Source: Acestrorhynchus altus
Lineage: Eukaryota; Chordata; Actinopteri; Characiformes; Acestrorhynchidae
Length of the DNA stretch: 64,000 bases
Direction of reading: 5' to 3'
Assembly (NCBI GenBank): GCA_034509495.1
Contig: CM067508.1
Coordinates: forward strand, 19,108,921-19,172,920
The first letter of the stretch is position 1; every line of letters begins with the position of its first letter. A program made the translations under genes and the position numbers. Below are positions 22,729-33,241 of the stretch, one piece after another. The notes below the pieces were generated by a model, which saw nothing but the letters and a program-made list of their open reading frames with translations, did no database searches and was not told the DNA's origin.

Positions 22729-23590
22729 TGGAAAAAGTAAAAAATAGTTTTAGGCAGCTTTTCTTTTTTTACAATGACATCACCACAGGCTGTGTCCCTC
22801 TGGTTTTAATGTACCTCCACCAGGAGTGAGAACTCTGAGATGGACAGTTTATAGCTGCTTTAGTTCTGTTTATGATCATTGTAGCCATGTTGTACCAAAA
22901 CCCACATAAATAAATAAATAAATACTGCTATAGGTCAGATGAACATGTGGTGTATTAGTCAGCACAATGTTTTGGTCATAAACACTAATATTTTGTCAAG
23001 GTATTGTTCAGACATATGCTTCAACTGACTGAGCAGTACATGAGCAAATATGGTGGGATATGTATGCAGGGATAAGGGTTGCATATGCAAGCTGCTAACT
23101 TCATATTTTATTTGTAAATGTTCAGCATGTGAAGCTTGCAGAGTCTTACAAATGAAGAATATCACTTAAAGTCTGTTTCAGGTATGTTGCTCCCTAGTTT
23201 TCCTTTGTTTGTTTTGTGTTCTTTCTGTGATTCAACTGTAATTATACAAAAAATAAGAACGCTACGATGACGTGTTTTGTATATATTTTTATATAAAAAA
23301 AGCAATACTGTAAAAAGTTCAGAGGAGTGAGAGCTCAGATGTATGCATGTGAAGCTTGCAGCATCTTTTGCTAATGAAGAATATCACTTAAACTGTTTCA
23401 GAATAAACAGTGCAAAACAAATCCTGTGTCTGACTGAATCCATGGGCCTGTGAGGATCGGGTACATGGGTAACAGTAGGCAAAGTCACAATCCAGCAGAA
23501 TCTGCAGCAGCAAAAATTGATGCAGATCTAAGCCAATGACCTAAGAATCCTTCAGCCCACTTCTTGTAGAGTAGACCACCCACTGCACCA
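22640..23590. other. intergenic with (TTTA)n and a 60-bp direct duplication
   Basis: TTTA array at 22697-22727. A segment 'gcatgtgaagcttgcag...aatgaagaatatcacttaaa' occurs twice (23126-23176 and 23347-23394), about 220 bp apart. No gene. Confidence 0.6.
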
Positions 23591-23596
23591 GCTACA

Positions 23597-26160
23597 TTTA
23601 CATTTACATTACATTTACATTTACATTTGTGGCATTTAGCAGACGCCCTTATCCAGAGCGACTTACAAAAGTGCTTTGCTGTTTACTTAGAACATCCTTA
23701 ACTAGTAGATAAGGCTGGAATCTAGAGATTCCACACATTTAGACCGTGTTGAAACAAGTCTTTATGGAGTTAAGTACTCCTGAAACAGATGAGTCTTCAG
23801 TCTGCGTTTGAAGACATTGAGGGACTCGGCTGTTCGGACTCCCAGGGGAAGTTCGTTCCACCATTTTGGTGCCAGAACAGAAAAGAGTCTGGATGCATGT
23901 TTACCTTGCATCCTGAGGGATGGTGGGTCAAGCCGAGCTGTACTTGAAGCTCGAAGGGCTCTTGGTGCAGCTCGAGTTTTGACCATTGCCATCATGTATG
24001 GAGGGGCTGGTCCATTTTTGGCTTTGTAGGTCAGCATCAAGGTTTTGAATCTGATGCGGGCAGCTACAGGGAGCCAATGAAGGGAGCGCAGCAGAGGAGT
24101 TACATGACTGAATTTATGAACATTGAAGACGAGCCGCGCTGCTGCATTCTGGATGAGTTGCAATGGTCTGATGGTCCGCATAGGAAGGCCAGCCAATAGG
24201 GAGTTGCAGTAGTCTAGTCTTGAGATGACAAGAGACTGAACAAGCACCTGAGTGGCCTCTCTAGACAGAAAAGGTCGAATTCTCCTAATGTTGTAAAGGA
24301 GAAATCTGCAGGACCGAGTCAGATTTGCAACATGAGCTGAGAATGATAACTGGTCATCCACTACTACACCAAGACTGCGTGCTTCAGCAGATGGAGTGAC
24401 CAGTGAGTTCTCAAGGGAAATGGTAAGGTCAGGATGAGGACCAGTGCTACCAGGAATGAATAGCAGTTCGGTCTTGCTGGGGTTGAGTTTGAGGTGATGG
24501 GCTGCCATCCATGATGAGACATCAGAGAGGCAAGCTGAGATGCGGGATGAGACCTGGGTGTCGGAAGGTGGGAAAGAGAGGATGAGTTGAGTGTCGTCAG
24601 CATAGCAATGGTAAGTAAAACCATGAGAAGATATTACTTTACCAAGAGAAGTAGTGTAGAGAGAAAAGAGAAGAGGACCAAGGACTGACCCTTGAGGAAC
24701 ACCGGTGGATAGTCTGTGTGGAGCTGATGTGGCTCCCTGCCATGTGACCTGGTAGGAACGCTCTTCCAGGTATGATGTAAACCATTGTAATGCAGAACCA
24801 GTGATTCCAAGGCTACCGAGGATTGACAGGAGGATCTTGTGATCTACTGTATCAAAGGCTGCAGAGAGGTCGAGGAGAATTACAACAGATGATAGTTTGG
24901 CTGATCTAGCAGCATGGAGTTTCTCAGTGACCGCAATGAGAGCAGTCTCTGTTGAGTGTGCCGGTTTGAAGCCAGATTGGTTTGGATCCTGTAGATTGTT
25001 TTGATTGAGAAAGAGAGATAGCTGATTGTAGACAGATCGTTCGAGGATTTTTGAGAGGAAGGAGAGCAGTGATATTGGTCTATAATTGCTAATGTTTGAA
25101 CCATCAAGAGTTGGCTTTTTCAAAATTGGGACCACTCTGGCAGTTTTGAAAGTAGATGGAACATGACCAGATGAAAGAGAGCTGTTTATGATGAAGGTAA
25201 TGAAAGGAAGGAGGTCAGGAGCAATAGTCTGGAATAGAGAGGAAGGGATAGGGTCAAGGGGACAGGTGGTTGGATTGTTGGATGTGAGAAGATGAAGGAT
25301 GTCAGCTGTGGAAAGTGGAGAGAAAGAGGAAAGAGATGCAGGAGGAGAAGGGTGCCTGGTGGGAGGAGTAGAAGTTGGTGGAAGGGAGGGTGGGAAGGAT
25401 TGGCAGATCTTATCAACCTTTTCTTCAAAGAAGGTGACAAAATCTTCTGGGGTGAGGGTGGTTGGAGCAGGGGGGGTAGGAGGGTTTAGGAGAGAAGAGA
25501 AGACAGAGAAGAGCTTACGTGGATCAGATGCCGATGCTTCCAGTCTCTCCTTGTAAAAGGATGATTTGGCAGTGGTTACTTCCACTGAAAATCGCGAAAG
25601 GAGAGCCCTGTAAGCAGCGAGATCGGATTCCTGTTGCGTTTTCCTCCACTTTCTTTCAGCTAATCTCAACTCTCTTCGGTTGTTGCGCAGAACCTCTGTC
25701 AACCACGGGGAAGGTCTGGAGGTTCTTGCAGGTCTTTGAGAGAGAGGACAGAGAAGGTTGACTGAAGAGGAGATGGATGAAAGGAAAGTGTTTGTCGCAC
25801 TTTCCAGTGGAAGGGAGGAGAAGGAATCAGGATGTGGAAGGGTTGTTAGAATAGTGGAGGTAAGAGAGGATGGGGAGAGAGTGTGGAGGTTGCGATGAGG
25901 GGTGGAAGAAGTTGGGGGGACAACATGTGGAAAAGAGGGGAGGGAGAGCATGAAGGACATGAGATGATGGTCAGAAAGGTCAAGGGGAGTAACTGTCAGA
26001 TCCAAGGCAGGGACAGGTCTGCTAAAGATTAGATCCAATGCGTTGCCTGCCCTGTGCGTTGGACCAGACTGGTTAAAGGTGAGGTCAAAAGAAGAAAGAA
26101 GTTGGAGGAGACATGATGACTGCAGTTTCTCAGATGGAAGGTTGAAATCACCATGTGCTT
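23597..26160 (-). mobile_element. L2-clade LINE, 5'-truncated, with intact reverse-transcriptase ORF
   Basis: Minus-strand non-LTR retrotransposon. Its 3' end is the A-rich repeated tail (ATTTAC on plus, 23597-23633) next to the 'gcatttagcagacgcccttatccagagcgactta' end typical of fish L2 elements. Coding sequence starts inside the endonuclease domain at the HGDFN motif (about 26155), so the 5' third is missing. The left flank of the 5' end is gypsy gag, showing the LINE landed in it. Boundaries are approximate at the 5' side. Confidence 0.88.
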
Positions 26161-26314
26161 CTGCTAGTGCAGTATTCCCAGTTTGTAAACCTGAATTATA
26201 TGGGGGTGAACGAGACAAGAGTTCTTCTTGTTGCTGCAAAGCTCTGTGAATCAACTCACCTCCTTGTTCTGACCAAGCTAAGGTGGTGTTTGTTGTATCC
26301 TGTCTTACTGGCAA
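23762..26314 (-). CDS. L2 retrotransposon ORF (endonuclease remnant plus reverse transcriptase)
   Basis: An 850-codon open frame. Residues about 54-117 carry the end of an APE-type endonuclease (HGDFN, then LDLIFSRP, SDHH). Reverse transcriptase covers about 390-660, with NYRPISLLSFLSK, LLDLSAAFDTVDH (481-491), GVPQGSVLGPLLF and the catalytic YADD at 571-574. The C-terminal signature LAPKWWNELPLGVRTAES is typical of fish L2. Residues 1-50 are not L2: they are antisense translation of the adjacent gypsy gag, so the ATG is accidental. The first endonuclease catalytic residues are absent, so self-mobilisation is unlikely, although no stop codon has yet accumulated. A selfish element, not a host gene. 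Confidence 0.9.
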   Translation of the reverse strand: MPVRQDTTNTTLAWSEQGGELIHRALQQQEELLSRSPPYNSGLQTGNTALAEAHGDFNLPSEKLQSSCLLQLLSSFDLTFNQSGPTHRAGNALDLIFSRPVPALDLTVTPLDLSDHHLMSFMLSLPSFPHVVPPTSSTPHRNLHTLSPSSLTSTILTTLPHPDSFSSLPLESATNTFLSSISSSVNLLCPLSQRPARTSRPSPWLTEVLRNNRRELRLAERKWRKTQQESDLAAYRALLSRFSVEVTTAKSSFYKERLEASASDPRKLFSVFSSLLNPPTPPAPTTLTPEDFVTFFEEKVDKICQSFPPSLPPTSTPPTRHPSPPASLSSFSPLSTADILHLLTSNNPTTCPLDPIPSSLFQTIAPDLLPFITFIINSSLSSGHVPSTFKTARVVPILKKPTLDGSNISNYRPISLLSFLSKILERSVYNQLSLFLNQNNLQDPNQSGFKPAHSTETALIAVTEKLHAARSAKLSSVVILLDLSAAFDTVDHKILLSILGSLGITGSALQWFTSYLEERSYQVTWQGATSAPHRLSTGVPQGSVLGPLLFSLYTTSLGKVISSHGFTYHCYADDTQLILSFPPSDTQVSSRISACLSDVSSWMAAHHLKLNPSKTELLFIPGSTGPHPDLTISLENSLVTPSAEARSLGVVVDDQLSFSAHVANLTRSCRFLLYNIRRIRPFLSREATQVLVQSLVISRLDYCNSLLAGLPMRTIRPLQLIQNAAARLVFNVHKFSHVTPLLRSLHWLPVAARIRFKTLMLTYKAKNGPAPPYMMAMVKTRAAPRALRASSTARLDPPSLRMQGKHASRLFSVLAPKWWNELPLGVRTAESLNVFKRRLKTHLFQEYLTP

Positions 26315-27745
26315 GGCTCAAGACTAGACTACCACTGTGTGGAATAACATGCACACCAAGTCGTACTCACAGTTTTTTGCAAACTTTTATCACGCTACAG
26401 AAGGACAAGCCAGCGATTATCTTCTCCTTGCTCTGAAACAAGGTAATTGTTCCATAACTGATAATACTTTGGAATTCTGCTGTATTGACTCTGGAAGTGG
26501 TTGGAATGAACCAGCCCTTCGAATTGTTTTTCATCATGGTTTGAATTTTAATATGTTGACTTAGCTGGCATGTTGAGATGATCTTTCACTGGACGTTCTC
26601 ATTTCAATGTCAATTGCTCCAACAACCCTCAAGGTCCAGCCTCTGAATCACACTCTAATCCAGATCCAGTGCAGTTTGATTCCTGTCGCCTGCCAAAGAA
26701 GAGTACCTTCAGTAGTTCCATGGAGGTCCTTTGTCTGTATTGTGGTGGCTCTGGTCACAGAAAACATGAGTATGGATGGTGTCCACAGCAAGCACAGGCA
26801 TGAACTCCAGGAAAGGGCATGTAGTTTACTCCATGGTAAATGTTCCCATACAGGGGTTGTTTTCTAGTTGTTGTTTTTTTTACTTGTTTCTGTTTACTGC
26901 CAACAAAATCCTGCTTGTTTCAGCCCTGATAGACTCTGGAGTTGAAGGGAATTTTATCCATCAAGACATTGTTGACCAACTAAAAGTTCCTGTGAATCAT
27001 CTTACTGTCTTCATCCTGGAGAGTCTACCATTTCCCATCGTACTACAAAACTTACTCTCCAAGCCAGTTTTCTACATATTGAGGTCATCTACTTCCTTGA
27101 ACTACCCAACTCTGACTATACACTCATTTGGTTTACCATGGTAATAGAAACCTTATCCTGTTATTTCCTGGTGCTACCGATCTGGTTGACAACGCTCTTC
27201 TCCCGAGGTCCTGTGTCTATCATCTGACACAGGAGGATAGGGCAATGGGAAAGTAAAGCAAGCGTTAGCACAAGGCATTAAATGCCCATCCAAGTCACCC
27301 ATCACCTCTGGTTTCTTCTTTGTCAAGAAAAAGAATGGTGGTCTGAGGCCCTGCATTGATACTGTGCCCTTATTCATGTCACAAAGTTTGTTTAACCTCT
27401 GCCACATATTGCTGTGGCTCTGGAACAACTGAGAGGAACACAAAATTTCACCAAGCAGAATTTGTGTAGTGCCTATTACCTCACCTGCATTTGACAGGGT
27501 GATAAATGGAAAACAGCTTTCATGTCCACCAGGGCACATTACAAATACCTAAGTCATGAGCCATGATTTGGCTAACGTCCTGTCTGTGTTCCAGTCTTTC
27601 ATTAATGACACCTTAAGAGTCATGTTGGGGATGTTCCTAGTGGACTTTATTGATGACATTTTAACACACTCTCCTGACCTGGAATCTCACATCCAATATG
27701 TATGCAAAATCAGTATTAGACAACAGTTTATTCATCAAGGGTGAA
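26165..27745 (+). mobile_element. degraded Ty3/gypsy retrotransposon (gag, protease, RT remnants)
   Basis: Plus-strand relic interrupted by stops and frameshifts. Gag: VCKPELYGGERDK near 26180, LTGKAQD, SQFFANFYHATEG and SGWNEPALR up to about 26545. A zinc knuckle LCLYCGGSGHRKH lies near 26730. An aspartic protease LIDSGVEGNFIHQDIVDQL lies near 26930. Reverse transcriptase pieces are [16 protein letters not shown] near 27320 and DFIDDILTHSPDLESHI near 27645. No intact frame remains. The L2 LINE is inserted at its left edge. Confidence 0.82.
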
Positions 27746-27789
27746 AAGTGAGTTTACGACAGCTTGACAAGTGTAGTCCAGAGGGACCA

Positions 27790-28255
27790 GAAGGTACAGT
27801 TCCAGTCAAACGTTTGGACACACCTACTCTCATCAACCCTTAGAGAAAAACCTTATAAAATAATGGTGTCCAGCATGTTTGGTAGCACCCTGGTGAGGAG
27901 AGCCAAGATAACTGTGTGCATGATCAAGCATGATTGTAGTAGCATCATGGTCCACTAGGTCTGGGGGAAACATGAATTCCATGTACATTCTGAAGATCCC
28001 CTCCCTTTGGAAACTGGGCCATATGGCAGTTTTCCAACATAATGACTCCAAACACAGCTCCAAGATGACAACTGTCTTGCTGAGGAAGGTAAAGGTGATG
28101 GACTGGCCAAGTATTTCTCCAGACCTAAACCCAATTGAGCACTTGTGGGGCATCCTCAAGTGGAAGGTGGAGGAACGCAAGGTTTTTAACATCTACCAAC
28201 TCAGTAATGTGAGCATGGAGGAATGGAAGAGGATTCCAGCAAACTCTCCATCATC
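27790..28255 (+). mobile_element. Tc1/mariner transposase fragment (C-terminal half)
   Basis: Starts with the fish repeat phrase CAGTCAAACGTTTGGACACACC near 27806. After a gap it reads FQHNDSKHSSK, then DWPSISPDLNPIEHLWGILK and MEEWKRIPAN, the DDE-domain end of Tc1 transposases. It is frameshifted and stops at a (CT)n tract at 28264. Confidence 0.85.
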
Positions 28256-28258
28256 CTC

Positions 28259-28299
<41 letters not shown>

Positions 28300-29075
28300 C
28301 AGCCCCCATATAAACTGTATGTAAGTTTAGCTGACACAGTTGTGGTGCTGTTCTGTTCTATGTACTGTACTGTTCTACTATGACATGCATCACAAGAATC
28401 CTCAGTAAAATTGTTTTCTTAGAGGCACATAATGCTTTTGCTCAGATTTAGGTTTTCTCATGTCAGTGTTTTGTACATCCTGTTTTAAAATTCAGCATCT
28501 CTGCTATCTTTTTAAGGGCAAGGCCTGAAGATAGCCAAAGGGTGAATGTCAGGAGATGCAAAAAAAAAAAAAAAAAGTCAGAGAATACAGAAGTGCATCT
28601 GAAATATGAGAGTACTACTGCCTAGGGCACAGCTGGGCTTTAATAAAGCACAGTTTCTAACCTGGCAGTAGTGCACGAGGAGTAATAACATGCTAATTTG
28701 TCAAAAGGACATTGGTTGCGAGCAGTGTCTATGTTTTAGACTGCTTATGGCTGTTCTTGTTAAGGTGGATCTTAGACCACTCATTACTGTAGCAGGAGTT
28801 CATAAATGAGGTACAACATGTGAAATCTACATGTACAAACAGTATTTTCAGTTTTATTATGAGTGAATTGTGTACTTGGACAGGCTGTGCTCCCAAGACC
28901 TGTGTTTGACATTTTGGTCTCTGGTTCTCAAACAGACCTCAGTTAGCTTGGAAAGAGCCCCTTCTGCTCTCACTTCTGACTTGTAATAATAAAGAATGTT
29001 ACTTTTTGTGTAGAACTGTGAACATGTGTTTAAATTGTTTAAAGGTTAATGTGCGAACTAGTTTACTTAATTATA
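28300..29075. other. intergenic, no gene seen
   Basis: Non-coding, with an A16 run at 28561 and unassigned repeat-like text. Confidence 0.5.
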
Positions 29076-29084
29076 TACAGTGGC

Positions 29085-29345
29085 ATGCAAAGGTTTGGGC
29101 AACCCTCTATACTGTCAAACGTTCAAGGTAAAGTGATCTTCAGAAGGCATAAAGTTAACTTTTTAAGTAATACTAGTGTATTATTTTTTATTTGTTTTTT
29201 TCTCTTTTGTACAATTTTAGAGTGAAAAACGGAAATACTTTAGAAGTACCTTGCAGAAGTATTGGAACCTAGGAAATTTGAGTACTCTTTAAGCAAGATC
29301 TTAGACCTTAATTAGCCTGTTAGTCAGTGATGCAGCCTGTCATCT
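29085..29345 (+). repeat. dispersed DNA element beginning TACAGTGGCATGCAAAGG
   Basis: The phrase TACAGTGGCATGCAAAGGTTTGGGC at 29077-29101 is the terminal sequence of a widespread fish DNA element. The interior 'cttcagaaggcataaagtta' also fits. The right end is missing. Confidence 0.6.
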
Positions 29346-29720
29346 AGTTAATGTCCTCACAGCTGAATCAGACAATACCTCCCAGTCTGTGGTCCAAAGC
29401 AGACCCGCAGAGCCGCCTCATTCACTGAGGTGGGAGTAGTCAGTGGGTGTAGTAGGACCAGATTATGATCTGATCTTCCCAACAGTGGAAGGTCAGATGA
29501 ATTATATACATTCATCACAAATGCCATACAGGTGGTCCAGTAGTTTGTTTTCCCTGGTTGCACAGTTAACATACTGGTGGTTAAAATGGTGATGAAAGAG
29601 TTCGGATGCTGAGTCTGTAGTCTTACTGTCACATGCCACCTCTGTGTCCTCTGCTGACGGAATGTAAACAGTAACCAAAATGGAGACTGTCAGCTTTCTT
29701 GGCAAGTAATATGAATTCAG
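29345..29720 (-). mobile_element. non-LTR retrotransposon endonuclease remnant
   Basis: The minus strand reads SELFHHHFNHQYVNCATREN, KLLDHLYG and PLLGRSDHNLVLL, in broken frames. These match the C-terminal part of a LINE endonuclease domain (SDHN motif). Sequence to about 30050 may be the rest of the element. Different from the L2 at 23.6 kb. Confidence 0.65.
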
Positions 29721-30019
29721 TGTCTATACATCAGTGACACTCCTTCACTGTAACATGTGCTGGATGACACCATCTGTTGATTACAAACAGTGCGTTCCTT
29801 CCTCCTCTCCGTTTACAGGTCCGTTTGGCATGTCTGTCTCCCCATGTGATCTGAATAGACAGCTGAGACAGCTGAGTTTGGAATACCCGCATGAAGCCAT
29901 GTTTCTGAAAAGCGCAGCAGACTGGCCTCTCAGTACTCCCTTTGGAACCCGATCAGTACACTTAGACTTGATGTTCCTCTGATTACTGAGATAATAAAGG
30001 ATTTGTAGCATCTTCACTT

Positions 30020-31350
30020 CACTTTGGTTTTGACTCCTCTGAATGGTCTCCAGAGTTCTTCAGGAATCAGAAGAGCAGAGACAGAGTGTGGAGCAGATTT
30101 TCTGAGCTCCTTGATTATGTGCAGTGTGCAGCACGACCCGCTCATTTGTTGTCCACTATGAGTCAGAAAAGTACTCATAACTAAAATACTATGTGACAAA
30201 ACAGAAAGAACACTCAGTAGAAGGGACGCAATAGGGTTCAGAAATAGTTAAAAGTACAAAAAAATGTAAATAAATAAAATAAGGAAAGTAAAAATACACA
30301 ATATAGGTTAAACTAATATAGGAGCCATTGTAACCAGCAGTCGGTTAAAAGGGCACCAGATTGGTGCAACCAATTACCTTGAGAAATCACTTGCTTAGCG
30401 AAATAAAGTCCACCTGTGTGAAATCTAAGTGTCACATGGTCTGTCAGTATATACATATGGAATTAAATCAGTGTCACCAGAACCAGAAATCATTATTCTT
30501 GAAATTTCAAAATCAGGTGTTGAAGTTTCAGTCAGATAACTAAAAGTATAGGTTAAAAGAAATCAGGTACAAAACATGTCAGGTTAAAATAATTCAGGTA
30601 AAAAAAATTGGTACAAAAATTTTGGGAAACATCTGGGGGACTCTAAGGACAACTCTAAAGTCATCTTCGGACAATGGTGGAACAGCATGCTGGTGGAAAT
30701 TTTTCAGTTGCATTTTTATGTTTTCAGTTATATTTTATTTCTTTCTGTTTAAAAACTCAAATTACAAGTGTCATATATGTATTGGTAGTTTGTATACATA
30801 TGTTATTTTTTTTGAATCCTGTTAACAGAGTAGCTCAGTAAATAGTTAATAAAGTTCTATTCTATTCTAGTTAAACGTTAAGAGAATATGTGGTAGATAC
30901 CTGCACAAATAACTAAATATTTTCTCTTTTGAGTCTCAATATTAAGACAACACTTTTTTAGAAGCTTAACTTGTGTTTTATTAGATTTGTTAGCTGTTAA
31001 CTTGTCTTTCACCTACATGTCCAGTCAATAAGTGATCTGTTATATAGAAAGTGTAGCTATATAACTATATAAATGTTACTGTGTAAGAAACTCAATGTGA
31101 GCCTGTCAGGGCTTTATTGGGGCTCTCCGAGAGCAGTCAGACACAAGGAATTAATCTTCTGATATGTTCCATTGAAACTTCCTGTTAATATTAAATGTTA
31201 ATGCATCTCAGAAAATCTCTGTAATTTCAAGAATCCCATCCTCTGGTAAGGTGTGAAGAACATTGTAGTTAACTTATTGTAGTTCATTGTAGTTCACTCA
31301 CCGCTAACCATCTCTCCACAGGCGTTCCTTCTTGCAGGAAAAAAGGTTAC
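30020..31350. other. intergenic upstream of iqsec3, no gene seen
   Basis: AT-rich, without open frames above background. The 30.0-30.2 kb part may belong to the neighbouring LINE remnant. Confidence 0.5.
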
Positions 31351-31359
31351 ACTAACAGA

Positions 31360-31705
31360 TGCAATGTACAGTGCATCTCAAATAATTAGAATATAATCAA
31401 GAAAAATGTAATAAACATCACATGATCACAATGTCATTCATAAAGATAAACTGTCATATTTAATATTCATTACATGTACAGTGACATTTCAAACCTTTTT
31501 TGTTCTACTGTTGATCAGTTTGGCTTATTGCTCATGAAAACCAGAAATCCAGAATTATAAAAACAATTTCATTCAAATTTTAATATATAACTATATCACT
31601 ATGCTGAAAATACCACAGTATCAGTGGTAAAAAAAAGTCACTTAATATGAAATCTGACTAACTTTCTGTATGAATTTATGAAAAACGTTTTTCACAATAG
31701 TCTGA
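31360..31705 (+). repeat. dispersed repeat, 'gtgcatctcaaataattagaat' family
   Basis: Begins AGTGCATCTCAAATAATTAG and continues with TGATCAGTTTGGCTTATTGC and TCATGAAAACCAGAAATCC. Further copies are at 53815-54510 and 59411-59590. This is a widespread fish DNA-element family, non-coding here. Confidence 0.65.
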
Positions 31706-31950
31706 TTTCTGGCACTGTTCTGGCATCTTACACAAACATGTTATTTATTTTTCTATTATATAATAATAATTGTCTTGATAATAATAATAATTTGAATGAT
31801 TGCAAATAGTAATTTAATTTACAAGAAATTATGATTATTCTATTTGATTTTCTCATTTTTATTTAAAAAAAATTGAAATATGTTCTTGTCGCTTTCTTTG
31901 ATTCAAAGTTTCTAAACTGGAATTTGACTCTTTTTTCTGCGCGTGCTTTC

Positions 31951-32010
31951 TGACGTAATGTCAGACACGGCTCCTCCCCTTTATTCCTCTGTTTTGACAT
32001 CTTCACGTCA
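31951..32010. promoter_or_regulatory. two CRE-like motifs upstream of the iqsec3 CT tract
   Basis: TGACGTAA at 31951-31958 and TCACGTCA (reverse TGACGTGA) at 32003-32010 lie about 800 bp before the iqsec3 ATG, next to CTCCTCCCC boxes. Both contain the TGACG core bound by CREB/ATF factors. That this is the promoter is inferred from position only. Confidence 0.4.
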
Positions 32011-32043
32011 GTTGCGCTTCCAGAACGAGGGGGAGGAGACTCT

Positions 32044-32049
32044 CCATCC

Positions 32050-32089
<40 letters not shown>

Positions 32090-32400
32090 CCATTCCCCCT
32101 CTCTCATACCTCCCGCTTTCACACATCACCCCTCTGTCTCTCTCTCTCCCTCTTTTTCACCCTCCTCTCTCTCATTCCCCCATCCTTCACCCCTTCTCTC
32201 GCTCTCTATCTCTCTATCACCCCTCTCTCTCACGCCCAATCCCTCTCTCTCACACCCCTCTCACACACCTCCACACTCTCATCCACTCTTCTCTCTCTCT
32301 CTCATACCCCTCTTCCCACCTTCTCTCTACCCCCCCTCTCTCTCTCCCCTCTTTCCCCTCTCTCTAGCCCTCCTCTTTCTCTCTAACCCCATCTCTCCCC

Positions 32401-32442
<42 letters not shown>

Positions 32443-32483
32443 CTCCTCTCTCTCCTCTCTCTCTCTCCCTCTTCTATCTCTCT

Positions 32484-32526
<43 letters not shown>

Positions 32527-32536
32527 CTCTACTCCC

Positions 32537-32632
<96 letters not shown>

Positions 32633-32644
32633 TTCTCTCTTCCC

Positions 32645-32702
<58 letters not shown>

Positions 32703-32714
32703 CCCCTCTCTCTC
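32044..32714 (+). repeat. about 670-bp polypyrimidine (CT)n tract before iqsec3 exon 1
   Basis: Almost every base is C or T, with many uninterrupted CT runs and a short CA run at 32071-32087. It ends less than 100 bp before the iqsec3 start codon, so it probably forms the promoter or 5' UTR. Long mirror-symmetric CT tracts can form intramolecular triplex DNA. Open frames across it are low-complexity artefacts. Confidence 0.95.
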
Positions 32715-32808
32715 AGTCAGTCCAGGCTGGTACATCACTGAGTGCTCTTGTCTCCGCCACTCGCGCTCCGCTGTCAGGTTCAGTTGTCCCGTTCCTTGTG
32801 CTCCCGTC

Positions 32809-33241
32809 ATGTCAGGCCTGCTGGAGAGACCGCCCCCCTGCAGGCGGTTCTCTACCTGAAGGAACTCACTGCGATCGTGCAGAACCAGCAGAGCCTCATC
32901 CAGACCCAGCGGCACCGGATCGACGCGCTGGAGCGCAGGCTCGGGGATCTGCTCGTGGAGAACCGGCAGCTCCGGGACTCGACGCACCGACACCCGCCCC
33001 GACATCACCCCCGCCGCCTCCGCACCTCAGCCTGCCCCGCGCGGCCCAGCGCCACAGGCGGGAGCGGGTCCGGCTCGGCCGCAGCGCGCGCGCAGCTGTC
33101 TCCGCAGGATATGCAGCTCGTGCCCGCCAACACGAGCCCGGGCTCCAGCCCCGAGGACGCGCGGGAGCCGTGCTGCCGGTCGCTGGTCCCGCAGAGCGCG
33201 GGCACGCTGTGCAGGGCGGTGAGCGTCCCGCGGAGCGCCGA
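32809..33241 (+). CDS. iqsec3: iqsec3 first coding exon, with apparent 1-nt frame break
   Basis: ATG at 32809 opens [10 protein letters not shown], matching the start of vertebrate IQSEC3. The conserved coiled coil ([20 protein letters not shown], then [15 protein letters not shown]) is in the next frame, beginning at CAG 32841. One extra C in the C-run at 32833-32838 would join them. The exon then continues with GC-rich, low-complexity sequence to the donor GA|GTAAGT at 33241, in the phase needed by exon 39497-39571. An internal donor GCG|GTGAGC after 33218 is also possible. A non-ATG start upstream in the conserved frame is less likely. Confidence 0.85.

Noticed and set aside
25186..25761. 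Plus- and minus-strand ORFs overlapping the L2 ORF
   Set aside because: Shadows of the 850-codon RT frame.
27556..27744. Host protein gene from the FIDDIL frame
   Set aside because: Matches gypsy reverse transcriptase and is embedded in broken gag-pol sequence.
32529..33008. Minus-strand ORF with Glu-Arg repeats
   Set aside because: Antisense of the CT tract and of iqsec3 exon 1.
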